Shown piece after piece: positions 12,331 to 23,904 of a stretch of 64,000 bases of DNA (positions are counted from its first letter, which is position 1; each line of letters starts with the position of its first letter). This DNA comes from Brassica napus (Eukaryota > Streptophyta > Magnoliopsida > Brassicales > Brassicaceae): contig NC_063452.1 in assembly GCF_020379485.1 (NCBI RefSeq), positions 7,047,065 to 7,111,064 of the forward strand. The letters are read 5' to 3'. The translations under genes and the position numbers were made by a program. The notes below the pieces were generated by a model. The model worked only from the letters and a program-made list of their open reading frames with translations. It did not search any database and was not told where the DNA came from.

Positions 12331-12636
12331 AGGTCAATTTTTTTTGCCCTATATCATTTCTTATACAAATGCAATGCATACCATTGAGGAATCTTTGTAT
12401 AGATGATCATAAACTATGAAATAACAAAATTTCAAAACGAATTGTAAGTATTCCCTTTACCGTTCATTAAAGTGTATAAGTGTTTCGCTTATGTTGTGGG
12501 GATTTCGTTCATACAATCGGAAAAATGTTTATTATAGGGTAAGGAACAAATTTTTGACTTCATAATCAGTCTAAGACACTTAATAAGAGTTATATAAGTG
12601 TTATTCAAACCGCAAAACGTTGTTTTCGGTTTAAAA
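12331..12636. other. Unassigned interval inside the CACTA element
   Basis: AT-rich sequence between the two internal subterminal-type blocks. No frame or repeat is supported. Confidence 0.35.
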
Positions 12637-12795
12637 ACCCTATTTCCTCGGAATATTCCGAGGCTTTTCCGAGGAAATAGAAGCCCTAAAAGAAAAGCCT
12701 TAAATCATCGGAAAAGTCTCGGACTATTCCGAGAAAATTCCGAGGAAATCCCTAAATCCTACTATTCCTCGGAATTTCCTCGGTATTCTTATATT
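12637..12795. repeat. Internal copy of CACTA subterminal-type repeats, block 2
   Basis: A second cluster of CCTCGGAATATTCCGAGG, TCGGACTATTCCGAG and TTCCTCGGAATTTCCTCGG words immediately follows the 3' end of the TNP2 relic. Confidence 0.6.
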
Positions 12796-12810
12796 AAAAA
12801 AAAGGCGATG

Positions 12811-15800
12811 CTACTCTGTTTCCGAGTTATCATTACCAGATGAATCTGAATCTGGATCTTGGTGAAACTCTCCAATCTCTTGTTCATCCTCTACGTGAAC
12901 GACGGCTTCCTCTCCAAAGTCGGTTAAATTGACTACAAGGCCAACTACAGCTAAATCTTCTGCTGCACTTAAGTTACCGGATGTGCTCGGTTGTAGTGGG
13001 TCTTCCAGCTCAGAACTTCTCTGAACTCGGCCTCTCGGGTTGAGTGATGTAACAGTGACCCATGGATCATCTCTGTTCCTAACCCGATGGTACTTGATAT
13101 AACAAACCTGTAACATTTAAAAAATTATTTAATTTGTAAATAAGTGTTATTAATACACATGATGATGAATCATTATGAATAATTGATATATGTATATTTA
13201 ATTACATGATCGGCCTGAGAAGCAAGAATGAAAGGATCATAATATTGCAACTTTCGCCTCGAATGTACTGATGTAACACCAAATGCATCTGTTCTCACAC
13301 CTCGATCTGGAGTTTTATCGTACCAATCACAATAGAAAACAGTACAGCGCAATCCAACCATGTCCGGATACTTGATTTCCATAATTTCCCGTATGTTTCC
13401 GTAGTATACATCATCTTCAGATGCAGAACAAACGTCAGCATCATAAGTCGTACTCGAACGTCTCCTCTTTTGAGTTGTGAATGCATATCCTCGAGTACAA
13501 AATCTCGGATATGACTTCACAACATACTCTGCTCCACGCACCATCTCGCGTATCCAATCGTCAAATGTTTCACCTCTGGTCATACCAGCAGACACCTATT
13601 AATAGCACATATATATATGTTATATCAATATATTTTAATTAGTATAAATATGTGATAAATAATATTTTAATTTGTTTAAAGCACTCACATAAGTAAGCAT
13701 CCATCCAGAAAATTCTCTCTGCTTCAGTTCTTCAAGTTCCTCCTCTGAGGCGTATCTATATTCGAACCGCTTTTCTGCCATGAAAATCCTGTACATATGT
13801 TGACAATAATATAATTAATTAAGATTTAAATTTCAACTTGTTAAAATAAAAATTTGTAAGCTAATTTATTTACCTCTCATATTGAAGAAAATCTTCGCAG
13901 TTGGTGAACAAATATGTTTGCAAATGACTGCGCTCCTGCTCAGTAAGTCGACGGTCCTTTGGTTTTCCGCTAAGTCGTCCAACATCTGTGAAGATGTCCG
14001 GAACCGTAACATGATATGTTGCCCGTTCGCCTCTATCATCATGCCGAGCAGGTCTTCTGTTTTTGGTCTGCACTTCTGCTGGAAAGTAGAACTCGGAAAA
14101 GTTTGAAGTTTCTGAATTTATCATCTGTGCGATTATAGAACCTTCCACCCTACTATAATTTTTCACCATCTTCTTCAAATGGTACATATACCGCTCATAC
14201 AAATACATCCATCTATATTGCACAGGACCACCAAGTTCCAATTCTCTTGTCAGGTGAATAACAAGATGCTCCATAACATCAAAAAATGATGGAGAAAATA
14301 TCTTCTCAAGGTTGCACTGAATCACGGCTATGTTAGTCTTCAAATTTTCAATACCTTCAAGAGTCACTGATCTCGTGCATAAATCGCGGAAGAAAGCACT
14401 AATCCCTGCATTTGCTTCATGAACATTCCTTGGTAATAGCTCTTTGAAGGTAAACGGAAGGAGGCGCTGCATCATTACAAGGCAATTGTGACTCTTCAAG
14501 CCAATAAAATTTCCTTCCTTTCTGTCGACACAGTTACGCAAATTAGATGCGTAACCGTCTGGAAATTCCACATCGTTTGAAATCCAATCAAAGAACGCAT
14601 CTTTTCCCTCTGCATCAAGTCGGTATATGGGAAAAGGAGCCCTACCATTCTCATCAACATGAAGTTCTGAACGAGCACATATATCGACTAAATCCAGTAT
14701 TGACTTCAAATTATCCTTTGTTTTACCTTGAACGTTAAGGATCGTGTTCATGAGATTGTCAAAAAAGTTCTTCTCAATATGCATGACATCTAAATTATGC
14801 CTCAGCAGATGATCCTTCCAGTATGGTAGATCCCAGAAAATACTCTTTTTGTGCCAGTTATGTAGCTCTCCAACCGCACTGACTCGAATGTTTTCATGTC
14901 CACCTATATCTGGTGTCCTTTCTGCATCAAAATACCTAAACTGCTTCAACAAATCTTTCCCACTAACTTCCTCAGGTGGACCATCAAACACCTGCTTGTT
15001 CTTCGTAAACGAAGTCTTACTCCTGCGGTATGGATGATCAGGTGTTAGAAATCGTCTGTGACAGTCAAACCAACATGTTTTCCTTCCGTTCTTTAGTTGG
15101 AAAGCATCTGTGTCATCTTGACAATATGGACATGATAGCCTTCCATGCGTTGTCTATCCAGATAACATACCATATGTTGCAACTCATATATTAGTGGCTG
15201 AAGAAACACATCAAGTGATCTCTTAGGATGCTCTGGTCCGGGAACGAGAATGGAGAGAAACAAAAACTCTCGTCGCAAGCACAAGTTTGGCGGTAAGTTG
15301 TATGGTGTAAGAATGACTTGCCATAGAGAATACTGTCTTCCACTCTTGCCAAACGGGCTGAAACCATCAGTACATAATCCAAGGTAGACATTTCTTTTCT
15401 CATACGCAAAGTCGGGATATTTTGATTGGAAATGCTTCCACGCTTTTGCATCTGAAGGATGTCTAATCTCACCATTTGTTGAATGCTCCGTATGCCATCT
15501 CATTGGTTGCGCTGTGCGTTCAGACTGATACAACTTCTGCAACCTTTCCGTCAAAGGCAAATACCACATCCTTTTAAATGGCACTGGAACTCTTCCACTC
15601 GTATCTTTATAACGAGCATTTCCACAAAATTTGCATGTAACGCGCTCTTCATCCGCCCTCCAATAAATCATGCAGTTATCGCTGCATACATCTATTACCT
15701 GATACTATAAACCAAGACTAGCTACCAGTTTCTGAACCTCGTAGTATGAACCAGGGGCTACATTATCCTCAGGTAGAATACCTTTTACAAAATCAGCAAT

Positions 15801-16352
15801 CGCATCCACACAGTCTTCAGCCAAATTATAATCTGTTTTAATGTCCATCAGTCTTGTTGCAGATGATAAAGCTGAATGACCATCTCTGCAACCTTCGTAC
15901 AAGGGTTGCTTTCCAGCATCCAACATATCATAAAATCTCATAGCTTCTGCATTGGGTAAATCTTCCCCTCTAAAATGATCATTTACCATCTGCTCAGTAC
16001 CTACACCATAATCTACATCCATTCTAATTGGTTCTTCTAACCTAACCGCAGGCTGAAGTTCGCTAGTACTACCATATTCATAATCAGTTTCTCCATGATG
16101 ATACCAAATTTTGTAACTTCGTGTAAACCCATTCAAATATAGATGAGTCCAAACATCCCACTCTTTAATAATCTTTCTATTTTCACAATTAGAGCAAGGA
16201 CATCTTAACATACCCGTTTCTGCTTCCGGTTGTTGTTGAACTAACCCCATGAATTCGGTTATACCTCGTTGGTATTCTTCCGTAAGCAATCTCGTGTTCG
16301 GATCCAAATGAGGTCGATCGATCCAAGAACGATAATAATTTGAAGAAGACAT
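12811..16352 (-). pseudogene. TNP2-type CACTA transposase (Transposase_21) relic
   Basis: The catalytic transposase of the CACTA element reads on the minus strand from ATG 16352 (M-S-S-S-N-Y-Y-R-S-W). In order there are: a Transpos_assoc zinc-binding region (C-P-C-S-N-C-E, about 16210), a Transposase_21 region (about 15670-14700; G-L-C-T-D-G-F-S-P-F-G and N-L-D-V-M-H-I-E-K-N), a DUF4218-like block (V-I-H-L-T-R-E-L-E-L-G-G, about 14250), a DUF4216-like block after two short introns (F-Y-C-D-W-Y-D, about 13320), and an acidic tail ending near 12811. It is dead. There is a TAG at 15705-15707, and a TAG at 15154-15156. Around 15172-15180 the frame jumps straight from Y-E-L-Q to the Y-G-M-L-S-G region. 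This removes the segment that in intact relatives (from memory) carries the T-I-S-D-F-P motif. Confidence 0.88.
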
Positions 16353-16464
16353 GATTTTTTCAATCAAATTCGTGTGTAAATATAGTATGTGAGAGGATGA
16401 AGAAATGGAGTGAATGAAGAGGTTGGGGGGTGCGGGTATTTATAGATAAAATGCTGCCATCAGT

Positions 16465-16740
16465 ACCGAGGAAATTCTGACGGAATACCGACGGCAACGG
16501 CTCTTTCCTCGGAATTTCCTCGGAATTTTTAAAATCCCCAACGGCTCTCCAACGGCTATAATATATCCTCGGATATTCGTCGGTGTTTTCCGAGGAATAT
16601 GCCTTCCTCGGTATTTCATCGGTATATTCCGAGGAAATTCCGAGGAAACCCAAATTTTTTTTTTTCTTGGAATTTCCTCGGAAATTCGTCGGAATATTCC
16701 GAGGATCTCATTTTCCGTCAGAATGTCCGTCAGAATTACG
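16465..16740. repeat. Right subterminal repeat array of the CACTA element
   Basis: Many copies of TTCCTCGGAATTTCCTCGG and TATTCCGAGGAAATTCC-type words in both orientations, matching the left array at 9030-9505. Confidence 0.85.
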
Positions 16741-16759
16741 ATGTTTTCTTGTAGTGTCT

Positions 16760-18731
16760 ATTTTTATTCTAAGTTTATATTATAAATTTAATTAAATTTT
16801 GTTGGTTTGAGTAGAAAATTAAATTAGAAAATTAAGGAAAATGTAATGATTTATATTTTTATATTTATTTTCTATTCAATCTGATATAGTTGAAGAAAAT
16901 CTAAAGTAAGAATGACTAATATTTTTTTATTCTAAGAGTATCAGATTTTAATATTATTAGAATAACTAATTTCTCACTATAATAAATTAATACACGCACA
17001 TGTAAGCTAAATCAATTGAAAATCAAATGTAACATGATAAATTTATAAGAATATATATTTAAAGTAATATATACATAGTTTCAATAATGTCTTAGTATAT
17101 ATTATGTAACAACAAATGTTGTTTTATAATATGTTTGTTTCAGTTTATATTCGATTTTCAATTTATAATGAAATTTTCTTTAATTTTTAGTTTCTTACTA
17201 ATTATGTTTTGTAAATTATTTTAGAATTTGTTGAACCGTTTTATAGAAAAATATTTGTTGGAAACTTCGCTCATGCTATTTGAAAATATTTTTATAGATT
17301 AATAGTGTTACAAATTAATAAAGTGTTACATTTTTAGCAGAATTTTACTTGAGTTTCAAATTTATCTTATTAAATAATTTACTTTGAAAGAGTTATAATG
17401 AATCAAACTGAAATTTAACCAAAATAAAATGTAGCGTAACCACAATAATCTGGAAATTAAGATGAACCAAACTTCGTAAAAATGTTTTTTATCTCGTTGT
17501 TTTCATTAACGTGTTTTGTAACATGTTGTGTATGAGTTTTTATTTTGAATTTTCTGGACTTCAAGTTAAAGAAAGGATATCCGAAGTGTATATTTGTTCG
17601 GAAATTGGGTTGTATTCTTATGTTGGGGTTATGTTGTGATTTGTGTTAAAAAAAAAGGTTATGTTGTGATCCATTTTCATATTCAAACCAGAATTATATC
17701 TTTTTGTATTCACAAAATAATATTATGTCAGTTTCTACACATTGCTCTGTACATTTTGGAGACTACATTTCTCTAATCATTTTTCATGATTCTAAGTAAG
17801 TATCTACTTCAAAATAGAGCTTCCTCGTTTTTATTTTCACATGTTCTTTGTTGGTGCAACTGAGTACCCATAATTGTTAATATGTATGGAAGGAAAAGTC
17901 AGTATAGCAAACATTCTAGAAAAGCAAAGTTTTAAAAGTTTGAAAAAATATGAATCTATAAGTTAATATGTAATATTCATAATATTAACCAAACAAAAGA
18001 TGGAAAAATGTATAAAATTAAGACTTGTTTATAAATCTATTAATGCTTGATAGGTCATACTGTTATGCTTATTAGTCTGATTAGTGATTTAGTGATCACT
18101 TTTGTTTCACAAGCTGTTTAATACCCATGTTTCTATAAATTTAGTTGTGAAAACTTCTTTTACTTAATCAAAATCTTTTTATTTTTGCTTCAGGTAAGTT
18201 TAAATACATTAAGTAAGCATATAAATTAAAGTGAAAACATGAATATAAGCAAACTTACATAACTTGTAGTATACGACTTACTTGACAAACTCCGTTTTTA
18301 TTATATTTGAGGATATTTAATATAAGCACCATTCATAAAATTTTAACTTCTTCCTACGTAAAGTTAGGATATGATTCAAACAATACACACATAAAAATTA
18401 ATAAATTGATTAATGTAAGAAATCTAATTTAGATATTTCTTTTTTCTTTTAGCATATGAAATCGTTTAAATTTGAATATTTTTTCTAACTAATTTTCACC
18501 AATTGTGATAGCTGAAAAGGAGAGAAGCTTGATAAGATTAACTTACAATGCGACTACTAAATGTGCATTTTACAGTAGAAACAGATCATGAGCAACTAAA
18601 TTCTCACAACACATCATTTTCTTGCGTCTGAAGAAATCTGATGTTTCTATTTGAAGAGAGAAATTTGTTTCAGGCGTCCCTTGACGAATACTCTTTTTGT
18701 ATTTAAAGATTTTTATAAAACCAGACACTAA
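16760..18731. other. AT-rich spacer
   Basis: Two kilobases of AT-rich DNA without a supported gene. Short frames such as 17594-17776 lack domains and codon bias. No hairpin-CTAG ends or long repeats were recognised. Confidence 0.4.
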
Positions 18732-19103
18732 GGGAGATGTATTCAACTGAGAGTTTCAGGTGATTTGTATTAAAATGACAAATCTATTGTTATTGAAACA
18801 TGAATTTTAAAAACTCATTTAAAATCCACTGTTATTGAATTTTTACATTTCTTAAAGTACTCTGAAATCCACTGTTACTGAAAATATTTCAAGTTGTGGA
18901 GTTTTAAAGTTTTCAGGTGATTTTAGGGTGTTTGAATAGGATTTCTTAGTTAAAAAAAATAAAACTCAAATCCCATAGTTTTAGGTGATATTCTAGAGTA
19001 GTTTAACAAAAATCACTTAAATCTCTGCAACTTATTGAAATCATCTAAAACCCCATTAAAAATCAAATCACATCGAATGTTAATTAAATTGAATACATCC
19101 CCC
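18732..19103. mobile_element. Tourist (PIF/Harbinger) MITE
   Basis: The terminal inverted repeat GGGAGATGTATTCAA (left) pairs with the complement of TTGAATACATCCCCC (right). A TAA target duplication flanks it at 18729-18731 and 19104-19106. The 372-bp non-coding interior repeats AAATCCACTGTTATTGAA-like words. A 3-bp TAA/TTA duplication and a G-rich terminus are diagnostic of Tourist elements. Confidence 0.8.
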
Positions 19104-20411
19104 TAAGGTTAATATACTGCGAATTTTTTCAGATATTCAAATCACAAATGTTATATATTTTTCCATTGTGATCAGAGTGACATTAGAAACTAAACCTCAA
19201 GCTAACAAAAAGTAAATGATGCCACACAAAAAAATGTTAAAATAAAAGAGACTAAAGATGAGCATGTGAATCTGCCAAATCTTCTACCTTTACTCGTCTT
19301 TTATAGCCAAATTCCAAAATATGAGCATCTTTCCTGTTATTTTTTAGATCGCCTTTATGTTATTCTTTCCCAGCTTAAAACATCACCAAGCGTTCTCAAA
19401 ATCATGATCCCAAGGTCCTCAAACAGTAATAACAATGCTTCAAAACCATTTAAAGATTCTAGGTGGTGATAGCGTAGACGTGGCTCGTGCATCTAAACAT
19501 ACGCAGAACTTGACCCAATTTAGTGTCACATGATAGCATGTATCAAACTTCATTGCAGTATAACACTTTAAGTAGGTGAGATGGTAAGAGTGAGAATCAG
19601 AGAAAAGAATTAGTTATTATCGCTGCAGTTTCAAATCTAACGTTTTTTCTGGAATATCCAAGAAAACGCCATAGAAGAAGCAGTGCACAGAGTTTCCAGC
19701 TTGTATATCCTGAAAAGATACATAATATGACATTTCAAGTAAAAAAAGTCAAAATTGGCTTTTGGATACTCATAATCATATTAATACAATACTATGATCT
19801 AGTTAGCGAGACATTATGAGACAAGGAATTGTATTGGAACTATACTCTCTTATTTGTTTTTACAATGGCAAGAACAGAACCATTATTTCTGCATTGCCTG
19901 GTACATTTCCCTACAGATCCAAGCAGTTTAAGAAGCACATAAGATCATCATGGAAATGACTAAAACTTTGTGAACCTACACATAAATGCATATATATAAG
20001 ACATGCAAGCAGAGACATAAATTTATAGGTGTCAAATGATGACTAAGTAAGGAATCATGTTTCGACAGCAAAGTATATGTTAAGGTGGTAAAGGGAAGAG
20101 GCAACCAGAAGAATTAAATAATAATTTGTAATTCTGGGTGCGAAGATGATGAATGCAAGCAATAGCACCCGGCTGTGTGGGCTTTAAGAGTGTCAAGTGG
20201 TCTGAGATCTGAATATGAAAGAACTTCAGCAGTACCTGAACAGAAGAATATACGAAAGTAACATTTTAATAAGGGGGAGCAATATTTCTCAATTTCAAGA
20301 ACAGAAAATAACTAATCTAGGAAATTATATAACTATTCATAATTGTTTGTCAAGTGCATGAAAATTGAAAATATTAGAGTTTTCATCCTCGCTAAGTCCA
20401 GTAGTCAAGAA
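19104..20411. other. Spacer without a supported gene
   Basis: The composition is slightly less AT-rich than its surroundings. A short frame at 19266-19469 has no recognisable domain. Nothing else could be assigned; a non-coding transcript cannot be excluded. Confidence 0.3.
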
Positions 20412-21390
20412 TATAGCTGTCAAATGGGCGGGCTGACCATTGGTTGTCCATGTCCAAATATAAATGGGTCTAATTTGGTAACATCCATTTGTCCATACGG
20501 ATTATAAATGGATAAGAATCACATGACCAATAGGTAATGGGCGTTAATGGATTTGGACTATGTGGACATGGGCGGTCCAATGGTCACAAAAATCTAAGGT
20601 TTCTAAAATCCGAGTTTTCCTGCCAAAATCACAAAATCGTTTTTTTCCGCTAAAATCTTAATATTAAGTTTTTTTTTTGTCAAAACCATAAAATCAAGTA
20701 TTCTAGCTAAAACCGCAAAATCAAATTTTTCGCCAAAACCAAAAATTGATTTTTTCCACCAAAACCGCAAAATCGAGTTTTTCCGCCAAAACCACAAAAT
20801 CGAGTTTTTCCGCCAAAACCGCAAAATCGAGTTTTTCCGCCAAAACCGCAAAATCGAGTTTTCCCGCCAAAACCGCAAAATCGAGTTTTCCCGCCAAAAC
20901 CGCAAAATCGAGTTTTCCCGCCAAAACCGCAAAATCGAGTTTTCCCGCCAAAACCGCAAAATCGAGTTTTCCCCCAAAACCGCAAAATCGAGTTTTTCCG
21001 CCAAAACCGTAAAATCGAGTTTTCCCGCCAAAACCGCAAAATCGAGTTTTCCCGCTAAAACCGTAAAAATCGAGTTTTCCCGTTAAAACCTTAAAATCGG
21101 GGTTTCTCGCCAAAATCGGAAAATCTGGTTTTTTTTTTGCTAAAACCGAAAAATCGATTTTCCCCGCCACAACCGTAAAATTGACTTTTTCTGCCAAAAC
21201 CGCAAAATTTAAACTTTTCTTATATGGTCTATTATGGACTCCATGGCAGTCCATGTAAACACGGGCGTTAGTGTGTTTGGTCCTTAATGGACATGGTTCT
21301 TAATGGACATGGTTACTTTCTGACCGCAAACAATAAATGGACAAATGGATATGGGCTAATAGACATAGGCTAACCTAGTTTACGGCTCTA
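20412..21390. mobile_element. hAT-like non-autonomous element with an internal minisatellite
   Basis: The left end TATAGCTGTCAAATGGGCGG and the complement of the right end (TAGAGCCGTAAACTAGG) form an imperfect terminal inverted repeat of the kind common in Brassicaceae hAT MITEs. Both flanks carry inverted ATGGACAT/ATGTCCA words (20450-20560 and 21235-21370). The centre is the 27-bp tandem array described separately. No clean 8-bp target duplication is visible, so the exact ends are uncertain. Confidence 0.55.
20600..21215. repeat. 27-bp minisatellite (about 22 copies)
   Basis: The tandem unit is close to CCGCCAAAACCGCAAAATCG plus AGTTTTC, with the best copies at about 20750-21055 and decayed copies outside. 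Because 27 is a multiple of three and the unit lacks stops in several frames, it produces long repetitive frames on both strands. These are not genes. Confidence 0.9.
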
Positions 21391-22074
21391 GGTGTATGAT
21401 CATCAGCATTAGCTGACCGATAATGCTATTCCCGTGACATGACTATCTAATCTCAAATTATCATTCTCCGATGCTAGAAACTGCTCAATTAAATTACTCA
21501 AATTCGCCAAAATCGTGGATTGTATTTTCATATAAATAATTTGGAGTTGATATGCAATATAACCATACCTTATCATTAGTATTGTACATGTTTTTAAAAT
21601 GAGAATGAATTTCTTCTTTGGTCAATGGTTTATAAAGTTTTCTTTTTATAAGACAGGTCTGTTTATTGAGTGTATAATGAGTAAACAAAATGCATGATTG
21701 CAATAATAAATACATTTGATGGTTCTATCTCTTCGTTTATGTTTTGTCAACTATCCACATGTTTATATTAGCTTAAATTAATTTATATAAATACAGTAAA
21801 GAATTAGCTGTATCATAATAATTAACGTTTTAAATAGTTTATAATGAGATGAGAAATAGATAAGCAACGCCTATGTGTAACTGTCGTGTACAAATATATC
21901 GTGATAAGATATGCTCTTTATTTGGAGCTTCTCGTTTGCTTGTGTCCTACGCCAATACTATAAAAGGAAGCTCAAGTCTTCAGTTTTTAATATCGGACCA
22001 AAATACGAAGCCTGTTCTATGTTCTGTCTCTCCCTAAAATCAAACGCTTTTCATTTTCCTTTAGAGATAGAACG
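21391..22074 (+). promoter_or_regulatory. Promoter region of the MCU gene
   Basis: A CCAAT word (21952-21956) lies just before TATAAAAG at 21959-21966, about 110 bp upstream of the ATG at 22075. This is a plausible TATA box giving a leader of about 80 bp. Upstream sequence is AT-rich and featureless. Confidence 0.5.
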
Positions 22075-23131
22075 ATGGCGTCGAAGAAAACTCTAGCTCG
22101 TAATTTCTTCAACATCTCCAAAACCTATTCCCGGGTTACCCGAATGCGTCCTCCGACCAAATCCGGCATAACTCCGGTCGCCGGAGATTCTGGAATCCGC
22201 CGGAGATTTATTCACAAGAGGGCACTTTTCTGGCCGGAGATATCTCCAAAAGGTGGTACTCTGATGGAGAAACTCAGGGAGCTGAGTTTGTCGAACAATC
22301 GGATCCGCCTCGACGAGATGTTACCGCCACCGACGCCGGAGAATACGTCTCCGGGAATTTCTCAGGCGGTTACGATGGAAGACGTGAAGAAGCTAATGAG
22401 GGCAGCGGAAATGGAGATGGTGAAAACGAGGCTGAGAGAGATAGGGCAAAACTGGGTTCCCTATTCGGAGTTTGTTCGGGTTTGCGGAGAAAACAATTCG
22501 GATCCTGAACAAGGTAACCGGGTCGCGAATATGCTTGAGGAAGGCGGAGACGTCATCGTTTTGGGAAATTTTGTGTGCCTTAAGCCGGAAGAGGTAAGTT
22601 ATTTTGCATGCATGCATTTCACAAATTTACAACGTTTAACTTCAAATTAAAATCTAATGTTTTTTTCTTAATATGTATGATTACAATTGACAGCTAACAA
22701 ACGCCGTGGCTGGTCTGATTCCGACACACGAACCCACTCGTGACGCTGCGACAAGACAAGAGTTTGAGCAACTTGAGGTTATAAAATCAGAAATCGACAA
22801 AAGAGCCGAAACTATGGCGAGGAGAGAGTTATATGCAGGATTAGGGCTTGTTATAGCCCCAACGATTGGGTGTTTTAGGTTGACGTTTTGGGAACTGTCG
22901 TGGGACGTGATGGAGCCCATATGCTATTACGTAAGTACGGGTTATTTCATGGCTGGTTACGCCTTCTTCCTCCGAACCTCGAAGGAACCTACCTTCGGAG
23001 GGTTTTTCAAAAGCCGGTTCGAGAAGAAGCAGAAACAGTTGATTAAATCGCTTGATTTCGATATTGACCGGTTTACCAAGCTACAGAAGATACATCGTCC
23101 AGAGTTGACTGATTCAGCTGCTCGTTCTTGA
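22075..23131 (+). CDS. Mitochondrial calcium uniporter (MCU) family channel protein, organelle targeted
   Basis: Pore-forming calcium uniporter family protein (PF04678). Two exons, join(22075..22593, 22694..23131), encode 318 aa; the intron has GTAAGT and TTGACAG borders and falls between codons. The N-terminus (M-A-S-K-K-T-L-A-R-N-F-F) is rich in Arg/Lys/Ser and poor in acidic residues, as in organelle transit peptides. The C-terminal half has a coiled-coil region (E-F-E-Q-L-E-V-I-K-S-E-I), a first membrane helix (E-L-Y-A-G-L-G-L-V-I-A-P-T), the selectivity motif W-D-V-M-E-P (canonical W-D-[IV]-M-E-P), and a second helix (Y-Y-V-S-T-G-Y-F-M-A-G-Y-A-F-F). Both acidic pore residues are present, so the protein should conduct. 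From memory the neighbours match Arabidopsis At5g66650, reported as chloroplast-located cMCU. Whether this copy goes to mitochondria or plastids cannot be read here. Confidence 0.93.
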
Positions 23132-23904
23132 TTTATTTCTTTTTGTTTTTTTCTTATATATGCGGATACTAAACGAAATGTATTAACGCCTAAAGGTTTT
23201 ATTGAGATTAAAAATATACTTTATAGGGATCTTTTACCTAATAAAAACTTTCTACTTATTCTTAGGTTAAGCAACCAATAGGATATTTCATATTCGATAT
23301 TTTTTAAAAAATAAAACAGAATATTGTCAACTTATATTATATTTTTTAAATTAAAAAGTAAAAAAAATAAAAATAAAAAATAGTAGTAATTACAAAAAAA
23401 ATATTTTTAACGTCATCGGCAAAACATTAAACCCTAAATCTTAATCTTTAAACTTTAAATTCAAACCTTAAACCCTTGGGTAAACCCTAAACTCTAGGAT
23501 AAATCTTAAATTCTAAATCAAAATCACTAAAAACTAAAACATTCAAGGGTTTAGGGTTTAGAGTTTTAGGGTTTAGTGTTTTTATTTAGAGTTTATGATT
23601 TATTCCTAGGGGCTGAACCCAAGAATAAGTAAAAACTTTCCCTACTTAATTCCATAATTAATCTATAGAATTGCGTCAAATCAAGAATTCAGTGTAACGA
23701 AAAAAAACATTTGTATAACACGCAAGACCGTTCAAAGTTTCAGATTATTACGGTAAACAAAGAAGAAAAACTGTGAAAAGTAGAAATAAAGAGCAGTATT
23801 ACAAAAGTAAAAAGCAAGTACTCTTGTGCTGTGCGTCTGTATACATGCATGTATGTATACGTGTTTCTGTGTATTATTGGTATACGTATAACATATCGGC
23901 TGAC
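23132..23904. other. Convergent spacer between MCU and DAR-A
   Basis: The 3' ends of MCU (+) and DAR-A (-) face each other here. The interval holds a fold-back MITE (23254-23630) and AT-rich 3' flanking sequence only. Confidence 0.5.
23254..23630. mobile_element. Second copy of the telomere-word fold-back MITE
   Basis: The ends ACTTATTCTTAGGTT and AACCCAAGAATAAGT are inverted repeats. The interior has CCTAAA words on the left (23430-23510) and TTTAGGG words on the right (23550-23580), plus the AACCAATAGGATATTTCATAT-type arm also found at 4853-5681. It is about half the length of that copy. Confidence 0.6.

Larger units (their letters stand above)
9009..16756 (-). mobile_element. CACTA (En/Spm) DNA transposon with complete ends, coding-defective
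   Basis: The terminal inverted repeats are CACTACAAGAAAACA (left, from 9009) and its complement ending at 16756. Both sides are flanked by the 3-bp duplication TCT (9006-9008 and 16757-16759), the diagnostic target duplication of this superfamily. The element is 7748 bp. It has subterminal repeat arrays of TATTCCGAGGAA-type words, a TNP2-type transposase relic (12811-16352) and a TNPA-like (Ptta/En/Spm) relic (9667-11335), both on the minus strand. Both genes carry disabling lesions, so the element could move only if supplied with transposase in trans. Confidence 0.93.

Noticed and set aside
16802..16825. GTTGGTTTGAGTAGAAAAT as a target duplication of the CACTA element (also near 8909)
   Set aside because: The copies lie about 45-100 bp outside the element ends. 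The true 3-bp duplication TCT abuts the termini.
20603..21254. Four overlapping long frames encoding repetitive peptides, read as a possible repeat protein
   Set aside because: They are produced by a 27-bp tandem repeat without stops, are open on both strands, and lie in a hAT-like element with no start context or domains.
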